This document shows positions 63,661 to 64,000 of a stretch of 64,000 bases of DNA, piece by piece. The translations under genes and the position numbers were made by a program. The DNA is from Phymatolithon calcareum (lineage: Eukaryota; Rhodophyta; Florideophyceae; Hapalidiales). How positions within the stretch are numbered: position 1 is the first letter of the stretch; every line of letters begins with the position of its first letter. The stretch spans positions 2,653,043 to 2,717,042 of the forward strand of contig OZ345369.1 in the NCBI GenBank assembly GCA_977006965.1, given 5' to 3'. The notes below the pieces were generated by a model. It was given only the letters and a program-made list of their open reading frames with translations. It made no database searches and was not told the origin of the DNA.

Positions 63661-64000
63661 GTGGGTTGAGGGTATTGGGTAGGGTTGTGGGAAGTGGGAT
63701 TAGGGTTGTGGGAGAGGGTATTGGGAGTTGGGGGATGTAGGGAAGAGGGGTTGAGGGTTGTGGTTGTGGGTTGTAGGGTATGAGGGATTTGGGAATAGAG
63801 GGAAGTGGGAAGTGGGTAGTAGGGTAGAGGGTTGAGGGATGTGGGTTGTGGGAAGAGGGTTGTGGGTTGTGGGTTGTGGGATGTGGGTTGTGGGTTGTGG
63901 GAGTAGGTGGTGGTGTAGAGGCGGCGCTGGCTACGGGGCAAGAAGAAGGAAGGATGGATGAACATGAAAGTATAGAAGTGGAAGTGGAAGTGGAACGTAG
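63661..64000 (+). repeat. Degenerate GT/G-rich repeats distal to the array
   Basis: Mixtures of GGGTTGTGGG, GGGATGTGG and GGGTAG without fixed period until about 63915, then purine-rich unique sequence (GAAGTGGAAGTGGAAGTGGA) to the end. The heptamer array is therefore not the very terminus in this assembly. Confidence 0.7.

Noticed and set aside
62250-63965. A 571-residue minus-strand ORF made of LFPIPYS repeats
   Set aside because: It is the translation of the AATAGGG array; the heptamer stays open in every frame without selection.

Overview
The window looks like nuclear DNA of a transposon-rich, intron-poor eukaryote. Four long uninterrupted genes or gene pairs stand in a sea of broken mobile elements: Ty1/copia, gag-PR-IN and gag-only LTR-type elements, several non-LTR (LINE) families, hAT, MULE, PiggyBac and Crypton-like tyrosine recombinase relics. 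The style best fits a florideophyte red alga, but an oomycete or other protist is not excluded. No rRNA, CRISPR or bacterial operon is present. The lineage is inference; no marker gene settles it.

Layout. 0.6-6.9 kb: a decayed copia element on the minus strand, interrupted by a 929-bp hAT element with an 8-bp target duplication. 7-8.1 kb: LINE reverse transcriptase remnant. 8.1-12.4 kb: no recognisable gene. 12.4-13.1 kb: unknown ORF. 13.4-14.6 kb: a four-copy motif element followed by four large hairpin repeats. 16.2-16.8 kb: PiggyBac relic. 17-18.6 kb: purine-rich block and small hairpins. 18.9-20.0 kb: Crypton-like recombinase pseudogene. 21.1-23.5 kb: LINE relic (minus) carrying a 949-bp MULE with long terminal inverted repeats and a 10-bp target duplication. 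24.1-30.3 kb: a DNA methyltransferase-like gene (possibly with a SET-like tail), a LINE fragment, and a ParB-like gene followed by three short direct repeats. 31.0-33.5 kb: intact 837-residue bZIP-like protein with an aberrant basic region. 34.8-38.0 kb: gag-protease-integrase element without visible reverse transcriptase. 39.2-43.9 kb and 46.1 kb: nested LINE-type fragments sharing 3' tails. 44.3-45.6 kb: Sel1-repeat pseudogene. 47.2-48.0 kb: gag fragment. 48-55 kb: poorly resolved region with a truncated retroposon. 55.3-56.0 kb: second copy of the motif-element/hairpin pair.

The right end is the most striking part. A 1487-residue single-exon ORF (56915-61378) combines zinc fingers, a degenerate tyrosine-recombinase-like middle domain, a RecQ/DEAH helicase and a CCHC knuckle, like the subtelomere-linked helicases (TLH) of fungi. 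It is bracketed by AATAGGG-type G-rich repeats in one orientation: a short degenerate block upstream and about 1.35 kb (nearly 200 units) downstream. Between gene and array lie a third four-copy motif element and a 144-bp minisatellite. This suggests a chromosome end, or a telomere-associated mobile helicase unit. Two further candidates for something new are the methyltransferase/ParB-like pair and the family of short elements in which two direct and two inverted copies of a private 13-16-mer span 181-189 bp.
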